In this document: piece after piece, positions 33,266 through 43,103 of the stretch
Numbering within the stretch: position 1 is the first letter of the stretch
Layout of the letters: each line of letters begins with the position of its first letter
Assembly (NCBI GenBank): GCA_905209075.1
Contig: CAJLRL010000015.1
Coordinates: forward strand, 1 to 52,366
Source of the DNA: an uncultured Lachnospiraceae bacterium
GTDB lineage: Bacteria > Bacillota > Clostridia > Lachnospirales > Lachnospiraceae
Direction of reading: 5' to 3'
DNA length: 52,366 nucleotides
The notes under the pieces: model-generated
Database searches by the model: none
Seen by the model: the letters and a program-made list of their open reading frames with translations, nothing else
What the model was told of the DNA's origin: nothing
Position numbers and translations under genes: made by a program

Positions 33266-33928
33266 ATGGAATTACTTAGAGTTGAACATTTATCGAAAAT
33301 ATATGGACAGGGACAGAATCAGGTCAAGGCACTGGATGATGTATCACTTTCTGTTAGTAAGGGAGAGTTTGTCGCAATAGTTGGCGCAAGCGGATCTGGA
33401 AAATCGACACTGCTCCATCTGATCGGAGGAGTTGACAGGCCGACAAGTGGAAAGGTGTATGTAAATGATACAGATATATTTTCGATGAATGATGATGAAC
33501 TGGCAATTTTCAGAAGGAGACAGGTGGGGATCATTTATCAGTTTTATAATCTTATACCAATATTAAATGTACAGGAGAATATAGAAATTCCTCTTGAGCT
33601 TGATGGAAGAAAAGCGGATAAAAAGGAAATGGATGAAATGCTTGAAAGACTTGGGCTTACACAAAGGCGCACACATCTGCCGAATGAACTTTCGGGTGGA
33701 CAGCAGCAGAGAACATCTATAGGAAGGGCACTTATAACAAGACCTTCACTTGTACTTGCTGACGAGCCGACAGGAAACCTTGATACAAAGTCGAGTGGTG
33801 AGATCATGAATCTGCTTAAAAGATCGAATCATGAACTGGATCAGACGATTATCATGATAACTCACAACATGGAACTTGCAAAAGCGGCTGACCGTATAAT
33901 TATGATAGAGGATGGTAAGATCAAATGA
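33266..33928 (+). CDS. ABC transporter ATP-binding protein, LolD/MacB/FtsE type
   Basis: Powers the FtsX-type permease encoded next. Walker A GASGSGKST (residues 40-48), signature LSGGQQQRTSIGRAL, Walker B LVLADEPTGNLD and the switch His in MITHNMEL are intact. At 220 residues it is of normal size. Its last four bases overlap the permease start (ATGA), so translation is coupled. With the two-component genes downstream it resembles peptide-sensing and peptide-resistance modules (BceAB/VraDE-like) of Firmicutes. Ribosome site AAGGAG. Confidence 0.94.
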   Translation: MELLRVEHLSKIYGQGQNQVKALDDVSLSVSKGEFVAIVGASGSGKSTLLHLIGGVDRPTSGKVYVNDTDIFSMNDDELAIFRRRQVGIIYQFYNLIPILNVQENIEIPLELDGRKADKKEMDEMLERLGLTQRRTHLPNELSGGQQQRTSIGRALITRPSLVLADEPTGNLDTKSSGEIMNLLKRSNHELDQTIIMITHNMELAKAADRIIMIEDGKIK

Positions 33929-36777
33929 ATCTGATGAAGACACTTGTTTATAAAAACCTCAGGTTAAATAAAAAAAGAACCATAGTGACGATCGTTGGAA
34001 TTATACTTGCAACTGCACTTCTGGCTGCACTCACAACGCTTGTATCAAGCTTTTATTACAGCATGATAAAATATGAAAAATCCCAGAGGGGCGATTACCA
34101 CTATTCTTTTTCAAATGTGAGTACGCAGGAGCTTAAAGATTTTGAAAATAACCGGAGCATAGAAAGCTTGTTTGAAATAACCGGAATAGGATATTCAAAG
34201 CTTGACGGATGTAAAAATGAAGATAAACCATATGCGTATGTAGAGGCCACAGATGAGAATGGATTTAAAAAGGCCGGTTTTGATCTGATTGAGGGCAGAA
34301 TGGCGCAAAATGATAATGAAATAGTTATACCGAGACATTTAAAAACAAATGGGCGGATCGATTATAAAGTTGGAGATGAGATAACATTAAATATCGGTGT
34401 AAGGCGTGTTTCAGAAAGCGCTTTATCAGATGAAGAAAGTAACGGAGATAACGCCGGAACGTCAGGTGATGACAGCACACAGTATGCAGAAAAACAACCG
34501 GGAGATATACTGGGACAGGACACACCATATTTAAATGATGGGGAAGAATTAACAGATACAGTTTCCAAAACTTATAAGATTGTCGGGATGATCGAACGTC
34601 CAAATTATGGATTTGAAGATTACAGTGCATGTGGATATACCTTTATCACATACGGGAAGCAGGGAATAACGGAAAATGATGCATATGGGATGACTGTGTA
34701 TGCACGTTATACACAAAAAGGCTTAAGAAACCGTTATGAAGTAACAGCGGCGATCCTGGGTATGGATAAGGAGCTGTTTGAGGGTGTAAATGACGGAAAG
34801 ATGGCTTTTTCAAGCCAGCAGATGGATGAATATTTAAAGCAGCTTAGTAATGTTAAATACGGACTGGGACAGAATGATTCCCTTATAAGATATGAATGCT
34901 TATATCCTATGGATGGATTATTTAAGGCACTTTTTGTGATAGCTGCAATTGTTGCGTTTATAATAATACTCACTTCTGTATATTGCATAAAAAACAGCTT
35001 TAGTATATCAATAACTGAGAAGATCAGGCAGTATGGAATGCTTTCAAGCATCGGTGCAACAAAAAGACAGATAAGAAAAAGTGTAAAAACAGAGGCTGCG
35101 ATGCTTGGTATTGTGGGTATCCCGATTGGAATAGGAAGCGGTGTACTTGCAGCATATGTACTTACGAAGGTCGCAAATATAATATTATCGGAATGGCTTG
35201 GAGCTGCGCTTGTCTTTAATATTTCTGTCCCGGCCCTTGTATTTGCATTGCTTCTTGCAGTGATTACAATATATTTTTCTGCGATCGGGAGTGCACGGAA
35301 AGCCGCAAAGGTTACACCACTTGAGGCGATAAGAAACACAAATGAAATAAAATTAAAGGCAGAGAAATTTAAAACACCTCGATTCATCGGCAGGATATGG
35401 GGGATTGGAGGGATTGTTTCATACAAAAACATAAAAAGAAATAATAGAAAATACAGAACAACTATTGTTTCGATCGTAATATGTTCCGTCACATTTATTG
35501 TGACATCATATTTTATGTCAATGGCATATCATCTTGTGGAAATGTCATATGGAAAGAAAAATTATAATATTGACGTCAATGTTACCCCGGAAGGAGGGGA
35601 AATATCTAATGATACGATCGTGGATGCGATAAACAGTATAAGTGACGTAAAAGATTATGATGTAACAAAAACATATTATTTTGATGTAGACGATCCGGAT
35701 ATGACAAAAGAATACGGAGATTACTATAAAGAATACTATATGGCTGACAATTCCAAAGTTGTAAATGCAGTATTTGACATAGTTGTCATGGATGATGATT
35801 CGTTTGGGGCTTATTCAAAAAACGCAGGCTTTGATGACACGGATGGAAAAGCAATACTTATAAACAGAGGACAGATTTCGGTATTAAATGAAGAAACAAA
35901 CAAATATACAGATAAGGAAATAAGGCTCTTTAACTATAAGGCCGGGGATACGATTTCACTTGGATATACGGCAGATACCATGGAAAGCGAAGTACAAAAT
36001 ACTGAGCCGGATGAGAAGGACACGGATGAGACTGCAGCTGATTTGAGTGAACAGAGTGATGAAGGTATAAGAAAAACTGTGGATGTCATACTCGCAGGTG
36101 TTACGGATGAAAGACCGCTTGGATATGAACAGTCATTCAGTTCACCGGTAATGGTTATGGATCAGAAAACATTTGACAGTCTTTGGAGAGACGGAAAATG
36201 TGATTATGAGGGCAGACCGTATCAGGTGGCATATGTGAATGTGGAGGATGCCGACAAATATCAGGATGATCTAGAAACCCTTATGAGTGATATGCAAAAA
36301 ACGATAAGCTTCAGCTACAATATCACAAATTACGACGCAATCATGAAAAATGAAAAAGCATTTTATATGCTGATCGGTATTTTTGCTTACGGGCTTATCA
36401 TAGTGATCTCACTTATAGGAATAACAAATATAGTCAATACGCTTGGAACCGGAATGGAGCTTAGAAAACGTGAGTTTGCAACGCTAAGAAGTATTGGAAT
36501 GACAGATAAACAGTTTACAAAAATGATCAGGCTGGAAAGTCTTTTTATCTCTGTAAAAGCACTTATAATAGGAATTCCTGCCGGACTTATAATATCATAT
36601 ATCATATGCAGGATCGAAAACAGGCTGGATACAGTCATCATATATGATCCGCCGGCCGGTGCTGTCTGTGCATGCATAATAGTTGTAATGTTGCTCATTT
36701 ATGCTATCATGTTTTTATCTATGGAAAAGTTAAAACACAACAACATCATAGATACGATAAAAAATGAAAACTTGTAA
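33925..36777 (+). CDS. FtsX-family ABC permease, two FtsX domains, 950 aa
   Basis: Large mechanotransmission-type permease. Helix 1 (about residues 17-40) leads to an external domain of about 290 residues, then an FtsX core of three helices (about 335-465, with SITEKIRQYGMLSSIGATKRQIRKSV as coupling helix). A second half repeats this: helix at about 513-535, an external domain of about 270 residues, and a final FtsX core (..MELRKREFATLRSIGMTDKQFTKMIRLES..). Such proteins do not import nutrients; they act on envelope substrates such as lipoproteins or peptide antibiotics. The cargo is unknown. The two large external domains are acidic and not recognised. Confidence 0.9.
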   Translation: MNLMKTLVYKNLRLNKKRTIVTIVGIILATALLAALTTLVSSFYYSMIKYEKSQRGDYHYSFSNVSTQELKDFENNRSIESLFEITGIGYSKLDGCKNEDKPYAYVEATDENGFKKAGFDLIEGRMAQNDNEIVIPRHLKTNGRIDYKVGDEITLNIGVRRVSESALSDEESNGDNAGTSGDDSTQYAEKQPGDILGQDTPYLNDGEELTDTVSKTYKIVGMIERPNYGFEDYSACGYTFITYGKQGITENDAYGMTVYARYTQKGLRNRYEVTAAILGMDKELFEGVNDGKMAFSSQQMDEYLKQLSNVKYGLGQNDSLIRYECLYPMDGLFKALFVIAAIVAFIIILTSVYCIKNSFSISITEKIRQYGMLSSIGATKRQIRKSVKTEAAMLGIVGIPIGIGSGVLAAYVLTKVANIILSEWLGAALVFNISVPALVFALLLAVITIYFSAIGSARKAAKVTPLEAIRNTNEIKLKAEKFKTPRFIGRIWGIGGIVSYKNIKRNNRKYRTTIVSIVICSVTFIVTSYFMSMAYHLVEMSYGKKNYNIDVNVTPEGGEISNDTIVDAINSISDVKDYDVTKTYYFDVDDPDMTKEYGDYYKEYYMADNSKVVNAVFDIVVMDDDSFGAYSKNAGFDDTDGKAILINRGQISVLNEETNKYTDKEIRLFNYKAGDTISLGYTADTMESEVQNTEPDEKDTDETAADLSEQSDEGIRKTVDVILAGVTDERPLGYEQSFSSPVMVMDQKTFDSLWRDGKCDYEGRPYQVAYVNVEDADKYQDDLETLMSDMQKTISFSYNITNYDAIMKNEKAFYMLIGIFAYGLIIVISLIGITNIVNTLGTGMELRKREFATLRSIGMTDKQFTKMIRLESLFISVKALIIGIPAGLIISYIICRIENRLDTVIIYDPPAGAVCACIIVVMLLIYAIMFLSMEKLKHNNIIDTIKNENL

Positions 36778-36786
36778 GAGGATTGA

Positions 36787-37458
36787 ATGAAAAAAATACT
36801 TCTTGTAGAGGACAATAAAGGGATAACCGAAGGACTGTGTGATATATTTACACAGCCGGAATACAAGCTGTATACAGCAAAAAATATCAAGGAGGCCGGG
36901 GAACTTCTATCGCAAGATTCTCCGGGCCTTGTGCTGCTTGATGTGGGGCTTCCGGACGGAGATGGCTTTGAATTTTATAAAAAGCATCTTGCAAAGCATG
37001 GGCTGGCGGTTATATTTCTTACAGCAAAGGATGAGGAAAATGACATAGTAAAAGGTCTGGAGCTTGGGGCAGAGGACTATATTACAAAGCCTTTTTCCGT
37101 AAGAGAGCTTAAAGCAAGGGTAAACCGTGTATTTATGCGGCAGGAAGGAAAGAATTCCGTATCAGTGCTAAAAGCAAAAAACATAAATTACGACATAGAA
37201 AAAAAGGAAGTAAAAAAAGATGGAGAGGCAGTTTCACTTTCGAGTCTTGAGCTTCGCATACTGGATCTCCTTTTTTGCAATCACAATAAAGCAGTTTCCA
37301 GAGATGCAGTCATTGACTGTATCTGGGAGGCCACGGGAAATGATGTATACGATCACACCGTTACTGTATACATGAAACGGATACGGCAGAAAATCGGGGA
37401 TGATGTTATAAAGACGGTAAAGGGTATCGGTTACAGGATTGACACGGAGGATAATTAA
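36787..37458 (+). CDS. OmpR-family response regulator
   Basis: Receiver domain with phosphoacceptor Asp52 (LLDVGLPDGDG), conserved Lys in DYITKPFSVREL, then a winged-helix DNA-binding domain (..LSSLELRILDLLFCNHNKAVSRDAVIDCIWEA..YDHTVTVYMKRIRQKIGDD.IKTVKGIGYRI). At 223 residues it is of normal size. It starts nine bases after the permease gene, and the kinase follows after five bases. Target is probably the operon's own promoter region, where TGTAAC repeats lie. Confidence 0.95.
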   Translation: MKKILLVEDNKGITEGLCDIFTQPEYKLYTAKNIKEAGELLSQDSPGLVLLDVGLPDGDGFEFYKKHLAKHGLAVIFLTAKDEENDIVKGLELGAEDYITKPFSVRELKARVNRVFMRQEGKNSVSVLKAKNINYDIEKKEVKKDGEAVSLSSLELRILDLLFCNHNKAVSRDAVIDCIWEATGNDVYDHTVTVYMKRIRQKIGDDVIKTVKGIGYRIDTEDN

Positions 37459-37463
37459 GTAAT

Positions 37464-38708
37464 ATGGCAAATTCTGAACATAGAAAAAGATTTATAACGT
37501 TTGCGATTATTTATACATGTATATGTGCGGCAGTCATTTCGGTGGCTGTCTTTTTTCAGTACAGGGCATATACAAAAAATTATAATCTGGTCGCTGCCAG
37601 AATCTGTGCCCTTGTACAGGAAAAATATCCGGATGTCACAGGCAGCAGCATAGCAGAAATTTTAAATGATAATGTATCAGAAAAATATGATGATAACGGA
37701 AAAGAATTCATGCAAAAGTATGGGATAGATATGGAGTCTGATTCAGTGATCATGGAAAACGACAAAGAAATGATAAGATTTATAACTATAGATATAGTTG
37801 CCGTAGTATTTATGTCAGCCGGTTTTTTGAGGTACATTTTTAGTCAGCGCAGATATTATGAAAACCAGATAAGCCAGATGACCGCCTGCTTAAGGAGGAT
37901 AAATGAGGGCAGTTACATGCTTAAGATGGACGACAGCAAGGAGGGGGCAGTTTCCATACTTAAAAGTGAATTATATAAAACAGCGGTAATGATGCGTGAG
38001 GCGGCAGAAAATGCAAAAGCAGACAAGATAATGCTTAAAGATTCCCTTTCTGATATTTCACATCAATTAAAAACACCGCTTACATCACTTTCAATAAATC
38101 TTGAAAATTTAGAAGACAATCCGGATATGGATGAGGCTTCAAAAAACAGGATACTGCGCAGGGCAAAGCATGATGTCGTAAATATTTCACACATGGTTTC
38201 GGCAATCCTTAAACTATCAAGGCTTGAAGCGGATGTTGTCGAGTTCAATGAAAAAGAAACAAAGCTTTCTGACATAACAGAAAGCGCAGCTGACAGAGTG
38301 ACGGCACTTTGTGATCTTAAAGACATAAGGCTTAAGATAAAAAAAGACAGCGACGCAAATGCAGTGGTTTATTGTGACAGTTACTGGCAGACAGAGGCGG
38401 TTACAAACATAGTTAAAAATGCAGTTGAGCATGCAGCAAAAAACGTGGCAATAGGATATTATAGTTATGAAATGTATGATGAGATCGTTGTCGAAAATGA
38501 TGGCATGGCGATAAGCGATGAGGATAAGAAAAATATATTTAAGCGCTTTTACAGGGGGCAGGACTTTGCTGCAGACAGCGTAGGGATAGGATTATCACTT
38601 GCCGAGTCGATAATAAGACATGACAATGGATATGTAATGGTTGATGATCTATTTAATGAAAAAAAAGAATGCGAAGGAACACGCTTTGTGGTAAGATATT
38701 TAAGATAA
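37464..38708 (+). CDS. Sensor histidine kinase
   Basis: Two membrane helices (about residues 11-31 and 104-126) enclose an external sensor of about 70 residues (..VQEKYPDVTGSSIAEILND..), then HAMP-like and dimerisation regions with phosphoacceptor His200 (SDISHQLKTPL). The ATPase domain has N box NIVKNAVEHA, and GIGLSLAESIIRHDNGYV. The external domain is longer than in classical intramembrane-sensing BceS kinases, so it may detect its ligand directly. It is cotranscribed with its regulator, five bases upstream. Confidence 0.94.
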   Translation: MANSEHRKRFITFAIIYTCICAAVISVAVFFQYRAYTKNYNLVAARICALVQEKYPDVTGSSIAEILNDNVSEKYDDNGKEFMQKYGIDMESDSVIMENDKEMIRFITIDIVAVVFMSAGFLRYIFSQRRYYENQISQMTACLRRINEGSYMLKMDDSKEGAVSILKSELYKTAVMMREAAENAKADKIMLKDSLSDISHQLKTPLTSLSINLENLEDNPDMDEASKNRILRRAKHDVVNISHMVSAILKLSRLEADVVEFNEKETKLSDITESAADRVTALCDLKDIRLKIKKDSDANAVVYCDSYWQTEAVTNIVKNAVEHAAKNVAIGYYSYEMYDEIVVENDGMAISDEDKKNIFKRFYRGQDFAADSVGIGLSLAESIIRHDNGYVMVDDLFNEKKECEGTRFVVRYLR

Positions 38709-38732
38709 ATATATAAATTATGTACGGGAGAA

Positions 38733-39380
38733 ATGGGGTATATGAAGAATTTAAAATGGTTTGCAAGACCGGATAAGTTTAAAAACAGGCTTATCATGGT
38801 GATACTTGGGGTTTTGATACAGGGATTTGGACTTTCATGGATCATAGAAGTCTCATTTGGAACAGATCCGTGTTCAGCGTTCACACAGGGTGTTATAAGC
38901 CATGTGCCGCTTAGCTTTGGAACAGCACAGCTTCTTATAAATATAATATTGTTTGTAGTTGTTTTTTTTGCAGATACCGGTCTTATAGGCTTTGGAACTA
39001 TTGCCAATATGGTCTTTATCGGCTATATATCAGATTTCTGCCGTTTTATATATTCAAAAACACTACCGGCCGAACTCTTTCAAAATACAACTACAAGAAT
39101 AATTATACTGATTCCGGCACTCATAGTATTCATACTCGGTGCGGCGATGTACATGACGGCGGGACTGGGAACCTCGCCATATGATGCAATCGCATTTATC
39201 GTATCGGAAAGGGCAGAAAATATTCCTTTCAAATTCATTAGAATGTCATGGGATATCATCTTTTTGCTGCTCGGATGGATCATGGGGGGAAATATCGGCG
39301 TGGTTACATTTGCCGTTGCATTTTTCCTTGGACCGGTTATCACATGGGAACAAAAAAAGCTGTCTGTATTCATATCATAA
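38733..39380 (+). CDS. YczE/YyaS-type membrane protein, 215 aa
   Basis: Integral membrane protein of the YczE-like group (related to YitT proteins), with about five to six helices and the typical GTDPCSAFTQGV and AGLGTSPYDAIAF segments, which are internal repeats of the type FGT.P..A. Function in Bacillus homologues is poorly known. Two ATGs are possible: 38733 lies only two bases after GGGAG, while 38742 has an eleven-base spacer. It sits 24 bases after the kinase gene and 22 bases before feoAB. Confidence 0.85.
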   Translation: MGYMKNLKWFARPDKFKNRLIMVILGVLIQGFGLSWIIEVSFGTDPCSAFTQGVISHVPLSFGTAQLLINIILFVVVFFADTGLIGFGTIANMVFIGYISDFCRFIYSKTLPAELFQNTTTRIIILIPALIVFILGAAMYMTAGLGTSPYDAIAFIVSERAENIPFKFIRMSWDIIFLLLGWIMGGNIGVVTFAVAFFLGPVITWEQKKLSVFIS

Positions 39381-39402
39381 ACTAAAACTAGGAAGCGATA
39401 AA

Positions 39403-41736
39403 ATGACATTAAAAGAACTTGGCATAGGAGAAAGTGCCAGAATTAAAACAGTGGGTGGTGATGGTGCGCTGCGCCAGCATTTCCTTGATATGGGAGTTAT
39501 CCCAAAGGCAGAGGTTACAGTTGTTAAATTTGCCCCGATGGGGGATCCTATGGAGCTGCAGCTTCATGGGTATGAACTTACTCTTCGTCTTGAGGATGCA
39601 GCACAGATAGAAGTTGAACCTATACAGAAGCGTTCAAGAAACCATGAGGGACCAAAAGAGCTAAGCAAAACTGCCCACCCGGGACTTGGAGAAGAAGGAA
39701 AATATCACGTAAAAGGTGAAGAAGATCCGCTTCCGGCAGGAGAGATGCTTACATATGCACTCGTCGGAAACCAAAACTGCGGGAAAACCACGCTTTTTAA
39801 CCAGCTGACAGGTTCCAACCAGCATGTCGGAAATTTTCCAGGAGTTACAGTTGACAGAAAAGACGGGGCGATAAAAGGCTATCCAAATACACAGATCACG
39901 GATCTTCCGGGAATTTATTCAATGTCTCCGTACAGCAGCGAGGAAATCGTATCGAGAAATTTTGTGCTGGATAATGCCCCTAAGGCAATTATAAATATCG
40001 TTGATGCTACAAATATCGAGAGAAACCTTTATCTGACAATGCAGCTTTTGGAGATGGATATACCGATGGTCATAGCTCTTAATATGATGGATGAGGTTAC
40101 GGGAAATTCCGGCTCCATAGATGTAAATAAGATGGAAGGACTTCTGGGAGTTCCGGTTGTTCCGATATCAGCAGCTAAAAACGAGGGTGTTGATGAGCTT
40201 GTGCGCCACGCCGTACATATTGCAAAATATAAAGAAAGACCGGGACGGCAGGATTTTTGCGATGAAAAGGATTTTGGCGGTGCAGTCCACAGATGCATAC
40301 ATGCTGTGTGCCATCTTATAGAGGATCATGCGAAAAATGCGGGTATTCCGCTTAGATTTGCAGCAACTAAACTGATAGAGGGCGATAGCATCATATTAAA
40401 GCAGCTGCATCTCGATAAAAATGAAACAGAGACACTTGAGCATCTTATAATACAGATGGAAAAGGAGCGCGGCTTAGACAGAAGTGCTGCGATCGCCGAT
40501 ATGCGTTTTACGTTTATCGAGAAAGTATGTGAGAGTACGGTCGTAAAGCCAAAAGAAAGCAAAGAACGCCTCCGCAGCCAGAAAATAGATAAAATACTCA
40601 CCGGAAAATACACAGCTATACCATGTTTTATAGCTATAATGTTAGCGGTATTTTATCTGACTTTTAACGTTATAGGTGCAGGGCTTCAGGATCTGCTTGC
40701 ACTTGGAATTGAGTGGATTACAGATATAACAGACAAAGCACTCACAGCAGCAGGAGTAAACGAAGTGCTGCACAGTCTTGTGATAGATGGGATTTTTGCC
40801 GGAGTGGGAAGTGTTTTAAGCTTTCTGCCTATAATTGTGACGCTGTTTTTCTTCCTCTCACTTATGGAGGACAGTGGCTATATAGCAAGAGTTGCATTTT
40901 TTATGGACAAATTACTTAGAAAGATCGGACTTTCAGGAAGAAGCATAGTTCCAATGCTCATAGGATTTGGATGTACAGTTCCTGCGGTAATGGCGACACG
41001 TACACTGCCGAGTGAGCGTGACAGAAGGATGACTATACTTCTTACACCGTTTATGAGCTGTTCGGCAAAACTGCCTATATATGCATTTTTTATCAGCGCA
41101 TTTTTCCCGGGAAAAGGAGGTTTTATTATGGCAGGGCTTTATTTCCTTGGAATCATGATAGGAATAATAGACGCCATATTATATCGTAAAGTCCTCTTTA
41201 AAGGGGATGCAGTTCCATTTGTAATGGAGCTTCCTAACTATAGAATGCCGGGAATAAAAAATGTCGGTCAGCTGTTGTGGGAGAAAGCAAAAGATTTCCT
41301 GCAGAAAGCATTTACAGTAATATTGATCGCAACTCTTTGTATATGGTTTTTACAAAGCTTCGATGTTCATTTTAACCTTGTAAGTGATTCAAAGAACAGT
41401 ATGCTTGCGGCATTGTCAGGAGTGCTTGTACCACTGTTTAAACCGCTTGGACTTGGGGACTGGCGCATATGCACAGCTCTTATAAGCGGATTTATGGCAA
41501 AAGAAAGTGTTGTATCATCTTTACAGATCTTATTCGGAACATCTGTAAGCACAGCAATATCATCATTATCAGCGGCATCATTACTTGTGTTCAGTCTGCT
41601 TTATACACCTTGCGTTGCGGCGATAGCTTCAATAAAGAGAGAGCTTGGGGTAAAATGGGCTGCGGGTGTAGTAGTCTGGCAGTGTGTGATCGCCTGGGTT
41701 GCTGCATTTATAGTCAGGTTGATTGGGATGATATAA
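39403..41736 (+). CDS. feoB: Ferrous iron transporter, FeoA-FeoB fusion
   Basis: Residues 1-75 are a FeoA (SH3-like) domain (LKELGIGESARIKTVGGDGALRQHFLDMGVIP), joined by a linker to FeoB. The G domain has G1 GNQNCGKTT (122-130), GNFPGVTVD and the G3 motif DLPG; a helical domain and the membrane core with two Gate motifs follow (..VPMLIGFGCTVPAVMATRTL.., ..CSAKLPIYAFFISAFFP..). At 777 residues it equals FeoA plus FeoB. Imports Fe(II), suited to an anaerobe. I start at ATG 39403; the frame is open earlier, inside the upstream gene. Its stop overlaps the next ATG (TAATG). Confidence 0.95.
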   Translation: MTLKELGIGESARIKTVGGDGALRQHFLDMGVIPKAEVTVVKFAPMGDPMELQLHGYELTLRLEDAAQIEVEPIQKRSRNHEGPKELSKTAHPGLGEEGKYHVKGEEDPLPAGEMLTYALVGNQNCGKTTLFNQLTGSNQHVGNFPGVTVDRKDGAIKGYPNTQITDLPGIYSMSPYSSEEIVSRNFVLDNAPKAIINIVDATNIERNLYLTMQLLEMDIPMVIALNMMDEVTGNSGSIDVNKMEGLLGVPVVPISAAKNEGVDELVRHAVHIAKYKERPGRQDFCDEKDFGGAVHRCIHAVCHLIEDHAKNAGIPLRFAATKLIEGDSIILKQLHLDKNETETLEHLIIQMEKERGLDRSAAIADMRFTFIEKVCESTVVKPKESKERLRSQKIDKILTGKYTAIPCFIAIMLAVFYLTFNVIGAGLQDLLALGIEWITDITDKALTAAGVNEVLHSLVIDGIFAGVGSVLSFLPIIVTLFFFLSLMEDSGYIARVAFFMDKLLRKIGLSGRSIVPMLIGFGCTVPAVMATRTLPSERDRRMTILLTPFMSCSAKLPIYAFFISAFFPGKGGFIMAGLYFLGIMIGIIDAILYRKVLFKGDAVPFVMELPNYRMPGIKNVGQLLWEKAKDFLQKAFTVILIATLCIWFLQSFDVHFNLVSDSKNSMLAALSGVLVPLFKPLGLGDWRICTALISGFMAKESVVSSLQILFGTSVSTAISSLSAASLLVFSLLYTPCVAAIASIKRELGVKWAAGVVVWQCVIAWVAAFIVRLIGMI

Positions 41737-43100
41737 TGAAACGTATTGATTTTGAAAATGGAAAGATAACAGGTAATATTTTAAATGCGGCTGTTCCGAT
41801 GCTTGCGGCTCAGATATTAACACTTTTGTATAATATCGTAGACAGGATCTATATTGCAAGGATACCGGATATCGGAACAGCGGCGCTTGGTGCGGTAGGA
41901 CTTTGTTTTCCACTTATAATCATAATAACAGCTTTCGCTAATCTGTTCGGAAGCGGTGGTTCTCCATTATTTTCTATAAATAGAGGAATGGGAGAAAAAA
42001 ATAAAGCACAGATTATAATAAATACGGCATTTTCTATGTTATGCATATGTGCGGCCGCCATAATGATAATTGGTCTGGTGTCTGCCAGGCCACTGCTTAT
42101 TTTATTTGGGGCTTCACAGGATGCACTCGTCTATGCATATCCATATATGATGATATATCTGATCGGCACGATCCCGTCAATGCTTGCGACAGGAATGAAT
42201 CCGTTTATTAATTCACAGGGATATGCGCTTACAGGGATGCTTTCTGTTACAATAGGTGCGGTTGCAAATCTCATACTTGATCCGGTTTTCATATTTGCAT
42301 TAAACTACAAGATAGTTGGTGCAGCTATTGCAACGGTAATATCACAATGTCTGTCAGCCGGATTTGTCATTTACTTTCTGCGAAAAAGATCTGAGTACAA
42401 AATCAGCTTTCTGGGCTGGAAAAAATTGCGTGAATACTCGGAGTATGCAAAAAACATCATCAGCCTTGGAACCTCCGGTTTTATAATGCAGCTTACAAAC
42501 AGCATTGTATCTATATGCTGTAACAACGTGCTGTCTGTTACAGGCGGTGATGTATACATATCTGTAATGACAATCGTATCAAGTGTGCGCCAGATGGTAG
42601 AGACTCCGATATTTGCAATAGTCGAAGGTTCATCACCTATAATAAGCTATAATTATGGGGCAAGAAGGCCAAAGCGTGTAAAATGTGCAATAATAACAAT
42701 GGCATGCATGGCTTTAGTCTACACGGTCCTGATGTGGATCGTCATAATAAATGTACCGGAATTTCTGATAGGGATTTTCAGTTCAAGCAAGGAGATACTT
42801 GTCGATGCTGTCCCGGCGATGAAATTGTATTTTGCAGCATTTATATTTATGCTGCTTCAGTATACAGGCCAGACAGTTTTCAAATCACTCAATAAAAAGA
42901 AACAGGCGATATTTTTCTCACTGCTTCGGAAGGTATTTATAGTCGTTCCACTCACATACATACTGCCATATGTTTTCAGATTGGGAACGGATGGTGTGTT
43001 TATGGCAGAACCGGTGTCAAATGTTATAGGTGGAAGTATTTGTTTTATAGTAATGTTATGTACGATCATTCCAGAACTTAAAGGAATGGAAAAGGAGTAG
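41736..43100 (+). CDS. MATE-family efflux transporter
   Basis: Twelve-helix Na+ or H+ antiporter of the MatE/MepA type. It begins MKRIDFENGKITGNILNAAVPMLAAQILTLLYNIVDRIYIARIPDIGTAALGAVGL, the standard start of MepA-like proteins, and the second half repeats the fold (from about residue 235). At 454 residues it is normal. It overlaps feoB by one base (TAATG), so translation is coupled. Whether it exports drugs or a metabolite is unknown. The frame is open upstream of this ATG but only as overlap with feoB. Confidence 0.93.
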   Translation: MKRIDFENGKITGNILNAAVPMLAAQILTLLYNIVDRIYIARIPDIGTAALGAVGLCFPLIIIITAFANLFGSGGSPLFSINRGMGEKNKAQIIINTAFSMLCICAAAIMIIGLVSARPLLILFGASQDALVYAYPYMMIYLIGTIPSMLATGMNPFINSQGYALTGMLSVTIGAVANLILDPVFIFALNYKIVGAAIATVISQCLSAGFVIYFLRKRSEYKISFLGWKKLREYSEYAKNIISLGTSGFIMQLTNSIVSICCNNVLSVTGGDVYISVMTIVSSVRQMVETPIFAIVEGSSPIISYNYGARRPKRVKCAIITMACMALVYTVLMWIVIINVPEFLIGIFSSSKEILVDAVPAMKLYFAAFIFMLLQYTGQTVFKSLNKKKQAIFFSLLRKVFIVVPLTYILPYVFRLGTDGVFMAEPVSNVIGGSICFIVMLCTIIPELKGMEKE

Positions 43101-43103
43101 AAA

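Noticed and set aside
34734..35492. 252-codon minus-strand ORF opposite the FtsX permease
   Set aside because: Antisense to a clear membrane protein; hydrophobic codons often give open reverse frames.
33266..38708. Assignment as a true BceAB-RS bacitracin module
   Set aside because: The permease is 950 residues with two FtsX cores and the kinase has a sizeable external sensor, unlike BceB and BceS; only a general resemblance is claimed.
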